The notes under the pieces: generated by a model
Told to the model about the DNA's origin: nothing
Databases searched by the model: none
What the model saw: only the letters and a program-made list of their open reading frames with translations
Part shown: positions 1-7,815 of the stretch, piece after piece
Layout: each line of letters opens with the position of its first letter
Numbering within the stretch: the first letter of the stretch is position 1
Program-made: the position numbers and the translations under genes
Source of the DNA: Methanobacteriota archaeon
GTDB taxonomy: Archaea > Thermoplasmatota > Poseidoniia > Poseidoniales > Poseidoniaceae
Direction: 5' to 3'
Length of the DNA stretch: 11,652 bases
Assembly: GCA_018623995.1 (NCBI GenBank)
Contig: JAAZUV010000032.1
Location: forward strand, 1-11,652

Positions 1-52
1 GAACCATCTGTTGTTCATTGCTGATGATGGCCAACACGGTCATGAAATGCAT
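1..52 (-). CDS. Possible 5' end of a gene running off the left edge
   Basis: I do not recognise this gene. On the minus strand an ATG at 52, with a second in-frame ATG at 43, opens a frame that stays open to the window edge, giving a start like MHFMTVLAIISNEQQMV. It begins 26 bp after the trhO stop on the same strand, as expected for the next gene of a co-directional run. GGAGG and AAGGT stretches lie upstream, though neither is ideally spaced. Most of its codons begin with a purine, which favours this strand over the equally open plus-strand frame of the same bases. At 17 codons it is too short for any functional call. It could be non-coding, or the true reading could be a plus-strand gene end at 2-100. 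Confidence 0.35.
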   Translation of the reverse strand, partial: MHFMTVLAIISNEQQMV

Positions 53-78
53 CAATACCTTCGTTCCTCCATCCGTGA

Positions 79-921
79 TCAATGGATGGTTTGGGATTGA
101 ACTCGGTCGATGCAGTACGAGCATGATTCACCTGGAACATAGGCTGGATGGAGCTGTTCTTTCGGTGTCAAGGGCTCACGACATGCGAAGCAGACCGTGG
201 TCCCAGTCTCGGTAAGATCTGGAAGAAGTGCAACACGCTTGTCAAAGACGAAGCACTCACCGTCCCAGTAGTCGCCTCCAACTTGTTCAAAGTAGCCAAG
301 GATACCCCCTTCAAGCTGCTTGATGTTGGTAAAACCTGCATCTTTCATGATGACGCTGGCTTTTTCGCAGCGGACGCCTCCAGTACAGAACATGACGATT
401 TCTTTGTCTTTGTAGGATGAATCCATCTCAGCGATCGCTTGAGGAAACGCTCGAAATGTGTCAATGTCGAGTTCAATGGCATTTTGGAAGGTTCCGAGAC
501 GTGTTTCGTAGGTGTTTCGAGTGTCAAGCAGTACAACGTCCTCGCCTTTGAGGAGCTTTTCATGCAATTGGGCAGGGAGAATACGTCCATCACCAGGTTC
601 GATTCGATCGAAGTTCGGCAAACCAACCGAGATGATTTCGTTCTTGAGACGTACATTCATGCGATTGAACGGTTGGTGTTCTGAATAGGATACTTTGAAA
701 TCGATGTCTGAAAATCGTTCATCCTCACTTAGAAACAATCGAAATTGATCGATGTTCGGTTCCGGACCTGCGACAAAGATGTTGATGCCCTCATGGCTAA
801 GCAGAATGGTGCCTTTCAATCCGAGTTCATCGCACTTCTGTTTGAACGGTTGGCGCAGAGCGTCTCGGTCGTCGAGTACAACAAACTTGTACCCTGCGAT
901 GTTGAGGTGTTGCTCTGTCAT
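79..921 (-). CDS. trhO: tRNA uridine(34) hydroxylase, rhodanese family (TrhO/YceA-like)
   Basis: TrhO enzymes hydroxylate uridine 34 of tRNA anticodons to 5-hydroxyuridine in an O2-dependent reaction, the first step to mo5U/cmo5U, in the cytoplasm. The 280-residue product has the family layout: an N-terminal acylphosphatase-like domain (about 1-95, with KGTILLSHEGINIFVAG at 36-52), a rhodanese domain (about 112-213) whose active loop CTGGVRCEK puts the expected catalytic Cys at 179 and a second Cys at 185, then LEGGILGY (203-210). The C-terminal tail carries two Cys pairs, CFAC (244-247) and CSYC (267-270), probably a small metal site as in other long TrhO proteins. It is shorter than E. coli TrhO (about 350 residues) but complete. 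In-frame TGA and TAA lie just upstream, so the ATG at 921 is the only good start. It follows nadE by 37 bp. Family assignment is firm; activity on archaeal tRNA is inferred. Confidence 0.92.
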   Translation of the reverse strand: MTEQHLNIAGYKFVVLDDRDALRQPFKQKCDELGLKGTILLSHEGINIFVAGPEPNIDQFRLFLSEDERFSDIDFKVSYSEHQPFNRMNVRLKNEIISVGLPNFDRIEPGDGRILPAQLHEKLLKGEDVVLLDTRNTYETRLGTFQNAIELDIDTFRAFPQAIAEMDSSYKDKEIVMFCTGGVRCEKASVIMKDAGFTNIKQLEGGILGYFEQVGGDYWDGECFVFDKRVALLPDLTETGTTVCFACREPLTPKEQLHPAYVPGESCSYCIDRVQSQTIH

Positions 922-958
922 GGTAATTCGTCCGGATGCTTCCTCTTATGCTCATCGT

Positions 959-2698
959 TTAGCGACGCCAATCGTGTTTGCTTGCAAGAGGATGGCGCCA
1001 TCCCTGTCCGAAAGCACGTGAAGAGACCCTAGGAGCGGGAGCCATCTGCCAGCGCTTGTGTTCGTTGGCTTCAAGCCGTTGAAGTACTGTTACAACGGTC
1101 GAATGATCGTAACCATGTTCGGCGATGTCTTCAGCACCAAGACCTTGCTCGATGTGGAGTTTAAGGATACCATCGAGCGTCTCGTAGGGAGGGAGTGTGT
1201 CATCATCGCGCTGGTCAGGAGCAAGTTCTGCTGATGGCGGTTTTGTCATGGTGGACTCATTCACAGGCGGATTCTTTCCATCTGATTGAGCCCGTTGATT
1301 GAAGACCTCTGCAAGACCGTAGACGTCCATTTTGTAGACATCACCCAATGGTGTGTAACCGCCAGCCATGTCACCGTACAATGTGCAGTAGCCTTGAGCA
1401 AGTTCGGATTTGTTTCCAGTTGCGATAGCCATTCGACCTTGTGCATTGGCGTGAGCCATCACGAGAATGCCGCGAAGACGGGCTTGGATGTTCTCTTGAG
1501 CGACGTTTGCACCTTGATCAAGCATCTCTGCAAGTTGTTTCTCAAGTCCTGAATGATGGTCATCAATGGAAATGGTTGCATATTCCATTCCTAGAGCTTC
1601 AGCAGTGTATTTTGCATCGTCGATGGAATGCTGTGATGAGAATCGAGATGGCATGGAGATTCCAAGCACGTTCTCTGGACCAACAGCTTCAGCTGCAACA
1701 CAAGCCGCAACGGCAGAGTCAATACCTCCACTTAGTCCAAGGACGATACGTTGTATTCCTGATTTTTGACAGTAATCACGCAATCCGAGAACAACTGCAT
1801 CGGCGAGTTCATCGAGGACGCCTTCCTGTTCTTCACCCGTTTCATGTGGTGCATAATGTGTGATTTCACCTTCTGAGGAATCCATCGATATCCACGAGGT
1901 TGCTTCAGAATTGTTGATGTCAACAAGGAGGATTCCTTCTTTCCATGAAGGTGCAACAACCACATCTCCGGTTGGCCAGGCAGCAAGGGAACGCCCATCG
2001 AAGAGTAGGTCGTCGTTCCCACCGATTTGATTGCACAACAGGAACGGATGCCCAAGTGTTTTGGCAGCGGTTCGAGCGACGTGGAGTCGTGTTTGGATTT
2101 TGTTGGAATGGTAAGGAGATGCAGAGAGATTGACCGTTGCATCGAGGTTGACACCTTGACGTCCCCATTCAGCGAGTTGCTCAATTGGGTCTGCATCGTA
2201 TTCAGAAGGTGTTTCTCCAGCAACCTGCCACGCATCCTCACAGACTGTGACACCGAGTTCGAGTGGTCCTGAAAGTGTCCGTGCAATTCCAGGCCTATCA
2301 TCCGAATCGAAGTATCGAGCCTCATCGAAGACATCGTACGTTGGCAGCAACTGTTTCCGAGCAACGATCTTCACTGGTGCTTCATTACCGATTAAGGCAA
2401 CACCATTTCCAGGTTTAGCTCGCTCAGATTCAGGTATCGTTGGTGTTCCGATGAGCGATGGAATGTCGACGTTAAGCGAGAGAGCTGCTTGTTGAGCGAG
2501 TTCAACAAAACTCGATTGCATCAACAAATCACGTGGAGGGTAGCCACAAATGGCCAGTTCTGTGCTTACGCAAGTTACGGCGCCATGGGCTGTTGCAGTC
2601 TGAATAAAGTGCTCCAATCGCTGAGCATTTCCAGTCAAATCACCAATCGTTGGATTCATTTGAAGAAGAGCAATGATGCTACCACCCTGCTCGCTCAT
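959..2698 (-). CDS. nadE: Glutamine-dependent NAD+ synthetase
   Basis: Catalyses the last step of NAD+ biosynthesis: ATP-dependent amidation of deamido-NAD+, using ammonia released from glutamine and channelled between two fused domains. Numbering from the start used here (579 residues), the N-terminal nitrilase-like glutaminase domain (about 6-265) shows the Glu-Lys-Cys triad: E47 in TELAICGYPPRDLL, K115 in ARKQLLPTYDVFDEARYF, C153 in TVCEDAW. The synthetase domain (about 295-579) has the PP-loop SGGIDSA (323-329), TGNKSELAQGY (427-437), KPPSAEL (486-492) and the family-typical C-terminus HKRWQMAPAPRVSSRAFG. The start is uncertain: ATG 2698 or 2704 (two residues longer) places the first strand close to the N-terminus as in homologues. 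ATG 2740 would overlap the preceding gene's stop as ATGA and add 14 residues. The frame is open to 2836, but that part is covered by the upstream gene. Many archaea instead use a single-domain, ammonia-dependent NadE. Confidence 0.95.
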   Translation of the reverse strand: MSEQGGSIIALLQMNPTIGDLTGNAQRLEHFIQTATAHGAVTCVSTELAICGYPPRDLLMQSSFVELAQQAALSLNVDIPSLIGTPTIPESERAKPGNGVALIGNEAPVKIVARKQLLPTYDVFDEARYFDSDDRPGIARTLSGPLELGVTVCEDAWQVAGETPSEYDADPIEQLAEWGRQGVNLDATVNLSASPYHSNKIQTRLHVARTAAKTLGHPFLLCNQIGGNDDLLFDGRSLAAWPTGDVVVAPSWKEGILLVDINNSEATSWISMDSSEGEITHYAPHETGEEQEGVLDELADAVVLGLRDYCQKSGIQRIVLGLSGGIDSAVAACVAAEAVGPENVLGISMPSRFSSQHSIDDAKYTAEALGMEYATISIDDHHSGLEKQLAEMLDQGANVAQENIQARLRGILVMAHANAQGRMAIATGNKSELAQGYCTLYGDMAGGYTPLGDVYKMDVYGLAEVFNQRAQSDGKNPPVNESTMTKPPSAELAPDQRDDDTLPPYETLDGILKLHIEQGLGAEDIAEHGYDHSTVVTVLQRLEANEHKRWQMAPAPRVSSRAFGQGWRHPLASKHDWRR

Positions 2699-2736
2699 GA
2701 CCATCCCACGTACTCGTGTTTCATAGAAATGATGCA

Positions 2737-5700
2737 TCATTTGTATTGCAAAATCTCTCCGTTGGCATCCTTGTACCACCAACTTCCATCTTCTTGATTC
2801 TGCCACCACCAAACGCCATCCGAGCCTTGGGTCCAACCATCGGCAGAAGCGGTTTGCGTTGTTGCAGCAACCGGTTCTGATTCTTGAATCGGTTCACTCA
2901 AGTTGAGGTCAGCATCGTCGTCAATGTACTCTTCTTCATCCTCATCGAGATAATCCGAATATTCGTCCCATTCGTATTCCGATTTGGAGCCGCGTCGAAC
3001 GGTTGCATTTCGAGCCATAAGCAAAAGAGCGAGAATGATCGATAGGCCGAGCAATGCACCAATGGAACCGAGAATTGGATTCACATCTCCAAAGACAGCT
3101 TCGCTGAAGGAAGGATCGCTCTTCGGCCGAACATCAACCGAAGGGCCGTTACCTTTGACACCATTTTCGAGTTGGACTTCAAGCCATTGCAGGCCTACTT
3201 GTTCAGGAGCCCAATCGATGAGAATGGTGCCCAGCCCGCCTTCAGCAACATCGAGTTCGGTTTGACGGAGTACTTCGGAGGTACCATCAGCGCGGACAAC
3301 AGAAATCGTAGCATCTGTTGTTCCGTCCAATGTTCCGACGTTCTTGACGAAAATTTGCACAGCGGTCGAATCGCCTTGTTGGAGGTTCAAGCGTGAGTAT
3401 TCCATGGCTGGCGTCTCCAGTTCAAACTTCGGCTGTCGCCATTCCATGAGCCATGAAGTGACCGCATTTCCTGCGGATGAACCTGCTTCTCCAAGAACAA
3501 GGTTACCAGCAAGATCTCGTCCCTCAACGAGAACGTAAACGGTAAAGCGATCCACCAACATATCGTCCGTGATGACGCTCAGATCCATTGTTCCTGTACC
3601 GATGAGACTCAATCCACTAATCTCTGTCCCTTCCAGGAGGAATGGACTGTCACCCTCTCGAATAAATTCACCTGTTTCGGTATCCTCGACCCACCATGCC
3701 AATCGCAGTGATTCGAAGTCAATTCCACCTTCTTCGGAGAGGACAATGGTGACTTCGTGTTCATCGGCTGAAAGAATCGATCCGGGACGGGGTGTTTGTA
3801 CCTCGATCGGTTGAGGGCCAAGTCCGTCAACAACCATCCACTTCACCGAGGATTCTTTCTCGGTCGCATCGACACCTTGAGGTGGCAAGCAACCAACGGC
3901 CCACGTCAATGGAATGGTTCCAGAGGCTTGTGGCGAACGAAGTTCAACGTTCCAAATTCCATTGTAGGTCTCTGCCGAGTAGGTTTGACCGGCAAACATG
4001 ACCTCGACACTGCAATTGAAATCGGGTGTTTCTTCAGTAGCAGCAAACACCAAACCACCTGTCAGTTCGAACGGAGAATTCGGTGGCAATCGGGCGCCAT
4101 CATCGAGAACAGTACCTTGGGTCAACACCAACGAAACAGATTCTTGGGGAATGGTCAGTGCAGGTGAAAACCGCCACCGGAGTGCAGGGAATGTTTGGAT
4201 GACTTCCTGCCCCGCACGATCGATGATTTTCACACTCGGCTCACGGAAAGTATCACCAAGGTCAGGCGTGGTCCACGCCAATTCGAGGTCAACAACCAAT
4301 CGTGTGTCCTTCTCGTATGGTCCAGCGGTGGAACCATCAAGGGCAAGCATAGCACAATCGTTGACGATCAGATGGATGCTGTTCGATGTGCATGAATCGG
4401 TTCTGAAATCCCATGTAAAAGACAGAGGAGAGGTAAGAATATTCGAAGCAAGTTGGATTTCAACCGTTGTCAAGTCCGAGGCACCGTTGGGTTCGCTCAT
4501 GTCAACACGCAATGTGTAAGCCTGCTCAGGGTGCAACCACGGCTGTGCACCACCTGTCCATGACATTGCGGTTGAGGTCAGAGTAGGAGGCCCATCCGGT
4601 CCAATTTGATACATGAAGAGGTGCTCATCTTCCTCGCCTGTTCCAGCATCTTCGAGTGCTTGTCCAGATTCATCTTCACCAACCAGATAACCTGCAACCT
4701 TCTGGCCTTGCGAGCCCATGGAATCATCGAACAAGAGCGTGTAGATTCCTGTTGAAAGGGTCAAATCTGTTGGGATAATGAGGGATCGTTGTTTGTATTC
4801 ATCTGGACTGGGCCAGCCGTTCAAATCGACGTCATCCGCCCATTCTCTCCATAGCATAATGTGGACATCGGATGGCAACAACACTGGGTCGAGAATCTGG
4901 AATTGAACGGTTTGACTGGTCGATGCGAGTCGATGGTCGTACCAAGCAACCGTTGAATCGATAACCGCCGGAGCGGTTGGGTCGATTTTGAAGGTTCGAG
5001 TGTATTCAGAATCACCGACAACATCACCTCCATTCAGTGGAATTACACGAACGGTCCAGGTCAAATCTCCGAATGAAAATGGGGCCACATCGGAAACATT
5101 CCACATGTCGACATCGAGACTCGTGGTATTGGCAACCATGGTATTTCCTTGCCACAACTGAACCTCAGCATCACCGTCAGCAAAGGCATCGATGCTCTCA
5201 ACGCCTTCGTAACCGACGTCAATCGTGAAATTCAGGCCCATACCAGCTGCAAGGTACTCGGTGGACGAATCAATGATACCATGATCGTCCATAATATCGA
5301 CCGATTTGATGACCAAATCATTCTCAAACGCTTGTCCACCTCCTGGGCCATTCCACATGTATTGACCTGGTCGTGAAATAACGCTGTTATCGAGAACAAG
5401 ACGCATCGAAGCAGTAAGCCAGTCTTCATCGTCCCATCCTTGCTCAACTCGGAATTTCACGGTTATCTCACGCATCGTTGCCGATGTTTCTGAGATGCTG
5501 AACGCTTCGGTTGGATGCAATTCGATGAGGTCACTGTCTGCTTGTCCGAGAGCGGTTCCTCCTCCAGTTGGCAACAACCACGTAGCATGATTGTTTTGTC
5601 CTTGGACATCAAGTCGAATCAAAGAGATGGTACGTGCAGTATCAACGCTAAATCGCGTCGTAAACGAAAGCCAACGTTGCGAAGGTGTCAATGGAGTCGA

Positions 5701-7815
5701 TGCATTTTCCACGGTAACCATACCTGCTGCAACGTCGTCACTGAACTCCATATCCGTGACTTCAACGGTCATTTTTCCATTGGATAACCCAGTAAATGGG
5801 AACGTGATCGATGGCGATGAGCCTGGCGTACGATAAGCGGCATTCGCAGCCATCACGAGAGGTGACTGCTCGTCAGCAGAGATGGAAACCATGGTCGCAT
5901 AAGGTGCTGCAAGATTGGAAAAGGTGGCAACACCGTTTCCATACGCCTCAATGTCTACAAGAGCGAAACCTTGGCCCAAGTTGTTCAACAATGCACTCTG
6001 GCCGCTCAACGTTGATTGCATCAGTGCATGTTCTGACGCATTCAGTTCGAGGCGGTAAACGGTGGCGTTGTCCAATGTTCTCGAAAGGATGGTCGACCCA
6101 GCAATGCGCAACGACAGGCCTGTCATATTTCCGTTTTCGCTGGACACTGAAACTGCAAAATGCTCGAGATTCGATGCAGGAATCCATGTCGAAGCCTCGG
6201 CAAGGCCTGCGAATCCGAAGGATGCGCGATGGATCTTTTCACCGGTTGAGAAGTGATCTTGGAAGCCCCATGAGCCGATTCGAACGTCTGGGTCGCCCCA
6301 TTCAAGCAAACCGTCTCCGTTCAAATCCAACGAAGGTGAATGCACACGACCACCCGTCGACATGGTGACCTGAACCTCATCGAAGAGAGCAGGTTGTGTT
6401 GAATTGTGCATGAGCATGAGTTGGAAAGCATGCTCGTTAGCTTCAAGTTGACCAGAGTACGGTAGCGTGATGGCAACCCATGCATCTGCTTCATCGTGAC
6501 GAACGTATGCGTCGTACTCTTGCATTGTCGCCGCGATCTGGTACCCAGCGAGCGGAGAATTGCTCGTGAACCAAGGTGAATGGACTGTTCCATTGGCAAT
6601 CGATGTGATGGAACCAGCGAGATAGGTGCTGTTGTTCATCGTCCAGCCACGGTTCATCGGGTCCGTAGAAAACGTGTCCTTCAGCAGACCACCTGCAGTG
6701 ATGGATTCAACCGATGGCATGGAACTTGCATCCAATCCTTCAAAGATCATGCGTAGGCGAAGTGAACCGTAGGTCTCCCAATCAACCGCATCAAGATGAA
6801 CAAGGGTGCCTTCGATGTTCTCGAATCCGGAAAGGTTGTCACCAGTCGTGGCGTCGATGAGAGTCCACGTGAGACTCGAACCCATCGGCAGGTCTGCATT
6901 GATGTGCATGGGAGCATAAGGCCCCATGGCGAGAGAAAAGCTGTTGGACGAATTGTATCCAAACGATGGACTTGTCCATGATGTCAATGGAGGGATGACC
7001 ACTTTGACGTCATCAACAAACCAATAATCACAGCAAGTCCCACTACCAGAGGTTTGCTGGATGCGGAATTGCGATGTGGAATGGAGCGCCGCTGCAGGTA
7101 GGATTGTCGAATATTGGAAATTGCTTGTTTGTGAACCACCACCTTGGAAGGTGTGGAACGTTGTCCATTGACCACCCGCTGTCTTGTACTTGAACTGAAG
7201 ATTTTCACCTGAATCAGGTGTCTCACCACAACCTGAACGGCCCTCGTGCACCCATGCATGGAATGGGATGTTGGTACGTCCTGCGAGATTGGTTGCTGGC
7301 GAAGTTGCATGGGTCGAACCCGCATAGGTTCGAATCGATCCGCCACTCGAGCCATTGTATCCACACGATGGTGTCGTCACGCGGCTACTGTAAGAATTGG
7401 AGAAGGTCCAACCTTGTGCTCCGTTGTTGAAATCATAACCTGGAGCTGAGCCATCACCGGTCAGAATGCCTGATTGTGAGAAGGTGTTGTTCTTCACGGC
7501 ATCCACGTGGTTCCAAGCGGCATCACCTTCCCAGAGTAACGTCTGAGAATTCTCCATCGTCTCGGACTGAATGCTCATTTCAAGCGATGTGATGGCACCT
7601 GAGCTGGTAGGGACATCAAGTTCAAACGATGTCAAGCTGGCTTGATTGGGACGAATATCGACAGTAACAGGCGTATTTTCGCCAACCGAAACGACAGCCT
7701 GCTCGTCATTCAAGTGAACAACTGGAGCAGGTGGAGCAAAGGTGGTGTATGGACCCATGACGAACAAAAAAAGTACGAGCAAAGCAACTCCACGTCCCTT
7801 CGGAGAGGCGGCCAT
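2737..7815 (-). CDS. Giant secreted, C-terminally membrane-anchored surface protein
   Basis: No specific function recognised; 1692 residues. A signal peptide (hydrophobic 10-26, followed by Ala/Pro-rich residues) precedes a long ectodomain. In order: a jelly-roll/MAM-like region (about 125-275) ending in CCDYWFVDDVKV; an EF-hand-like loop DLNGDGLLEWGD (497-508); a second loop DVDLNGWPSPDE (995-1006); Ig-like beta regions, one starting near FKIDPTAPAV (942-951); and a CARDB-like domain (about 1462-1562, with VKNVGTLDG). One transmembrane helix (about 1580-1601) is followed by RRGSK, a strongly acidic linker (about 1612-1636) and a Trp-rich tail (1658-1692), so the tail should be cytoplasmic. 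The ectodomain has eight cysteines in local pairs (151/196, 261/262, 1142/1154, 1268/1309) and about 16 N-X-S/T sequons, as expected for an exported archaeal glycoprotein. An in-frame TGA 18 bases upstream fixes the start at 7815. Adhesion, a surface coat or ligand binding are possible roles; none is demonstrated. Confidence 0.93.
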   Translation of the reverse strand: MAASPKGRGVALLVLFLFVMGPYTTFAPPAPVVHLNDEQAVVSVGENTPVTVDIRPNQASLTSFELDVPTSSGAITSLEMSIQSETMENSQTLLWEGDAAWNHVDAVKNNTFSQSGILTGDGSAPGYDFNNGAQGWTFSNSYSSRVTTPSCGYNGSSGGSIRTYAGSTHATSPATNLAGRTNIPFHAWVHEGRSGCGETPDSGENLQFKYKTAGGQWTTFHTFQGGGSQTSNFQYSTILPAAALHSTSQFRIQQTSGSGTCCDYWFVDDVKVVIPPLTSWTSPSFGYNSSNSFSLAMGPYAPMHINADLPMGSSLTWTLIDATTGDNLSGFENIEGTLVHLDAVDWETYGSLRLRMIFEGLDASSMPSVESITAGGLLKDTFSTDPMNRGWTMNNSTYLAGSITSIANGTVHSPWFTSNSPLAGYQIAATMQEYDAYVRHDEADAWVAITLPYSGQLEANEHAFQLMLMHNSTQPALFDEVQVTMSTGGRVHSPSLDLNGDGLLEWGDPDVRIGSWGFQDHFSTGEKIHRASFGFAGLAEASTWIPASNLEHFAVSVSSENGNMTGLSLRIAGSTILSRTLDNATVYRLELNASEHALMQSTLSGQSALLNNLGQGFALVDIEAYGNGVATFSNLAAPYATMVSISADEQSPLVMAANAAYRTPGSSPSITFPFTGLSNGKMTVEVTDMEFSDDVAAGMVTVENASTPLTPSQRWLSFTTRFSVDTARTISLIRLDVQGQNNHATWLLPTGGGTALGQADSDLIELHPTEAFSISETSATMREITVKFRVEQGWDDEDWLTASMRLVLDNSVISRPGQYMWNGPGGGQAFENDLVIKSVDIMDDHGIIDSSTEYLAAGMGLNFTIDVGYEGVESIDAFADGDAEVQLWQGNTMVANTTSLDVDMWNVSDVAPFSFGDLTWTVRVIPLNGGDVVGDSEYTRTFKIDPTAPAVIDSTVAWYDHRLASTSQTVQFQILDPVLLPSDVHIMLWREWADDVDLNGWPSPDEYKQRSLIIPTDLTLSTGIYTLLFDDSMGSQGQKVAGYLVGEDESGQALEDAGTGEEDEHLFMYQIGPDGPPTLTSTAMSWTGGAQPWLHPEQAYTLRVDMSEPNGASDLTTVEIQLASNILTSPLSFTWDFRTDSCTSNSIHLIVNDCAMLALDGSTAGPYEKDTRLVVDLELAWTTPDLGDTFREPSVKIIDRAGQEVIQTFPALRWRFSPALTIPQESVSLVLTQGTVLDDGARLPPNSPFELTGGLVFAATEETPDFNCSVEVMFAGQTYSAETYNGIWNVELRSPQASGTIPLTWAVGCLPPQGVDATEKESSVKWMVVDGLGPQPIEVQTPRPGSILSADEHEVTIVLSEEGGIDFESLRLAWWVEDTETGEFIREGDSPFLLEGTEISGLSLIGTGTMDLSVITDDMLVDRFTVYVLVEGRDLAGNLVLGEAGSSAGNAVTSWLMEWRQPKFELETPAMEYSRLNLQQGDSTAVQIFVKNVGTLDGTTDATISVVRADGTSEVLRQTELDVAEGGLGTILIDWAPEQVGLQWLEVQLENGVKGNGPSVDVRPKSDPSFSEAVFGDVNPILGSIGALLGLSIILALLLMARNATVRRGSKSEYEWDEYSDYLDEDEEEYIDDDADLNLSEPIQESEPVAATTQTASADGWTQGSDGVWWWQNQEDGSWWYKDANGEILQYK

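Noticed and set aside
18..215. Plus-strand 65-codon ORF at the left edge
   Set aside because: Mostly antisense to the well-supported trhO 3' end, with no recognisable protein features.
1441..1863. 140-codon plus-strand ORF antisense to nadE
   Set aside because: Lies wholly opposite conserved NadE synthetase-domain sequence; composition is rich in Gln/His/Arg as expected for an antisense shadow.
1732..2364. 210-codon minus-strand ORF in another frame of nadE
   Set aside because: An alternate frame of the conserved glutaminase domain; low-complexity Ser/His-rich translation and no family features.
2699..2836. Extended N-terminus for nadE back to 2836
   Set aside because: The extra 46 residues come from the frame opposite to the codon pattern of the surface-protein tail and are rich in Arg/Trp; the family start is near the first beta strand.
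3998..4519. 173-codon plus-strand ORF opposite the surface-protein gene
   Set aside because: Antisense shadow; the opposite frame runs uninterrupted for 1692 codons with signal peptide, domains and anchor in the right order.
5811..6368. 185-codon plus-strand ORF opposite the surface-protein gene
   Set aside because: Same reason; Arg/Trp/Gln-rich translation without any domain.
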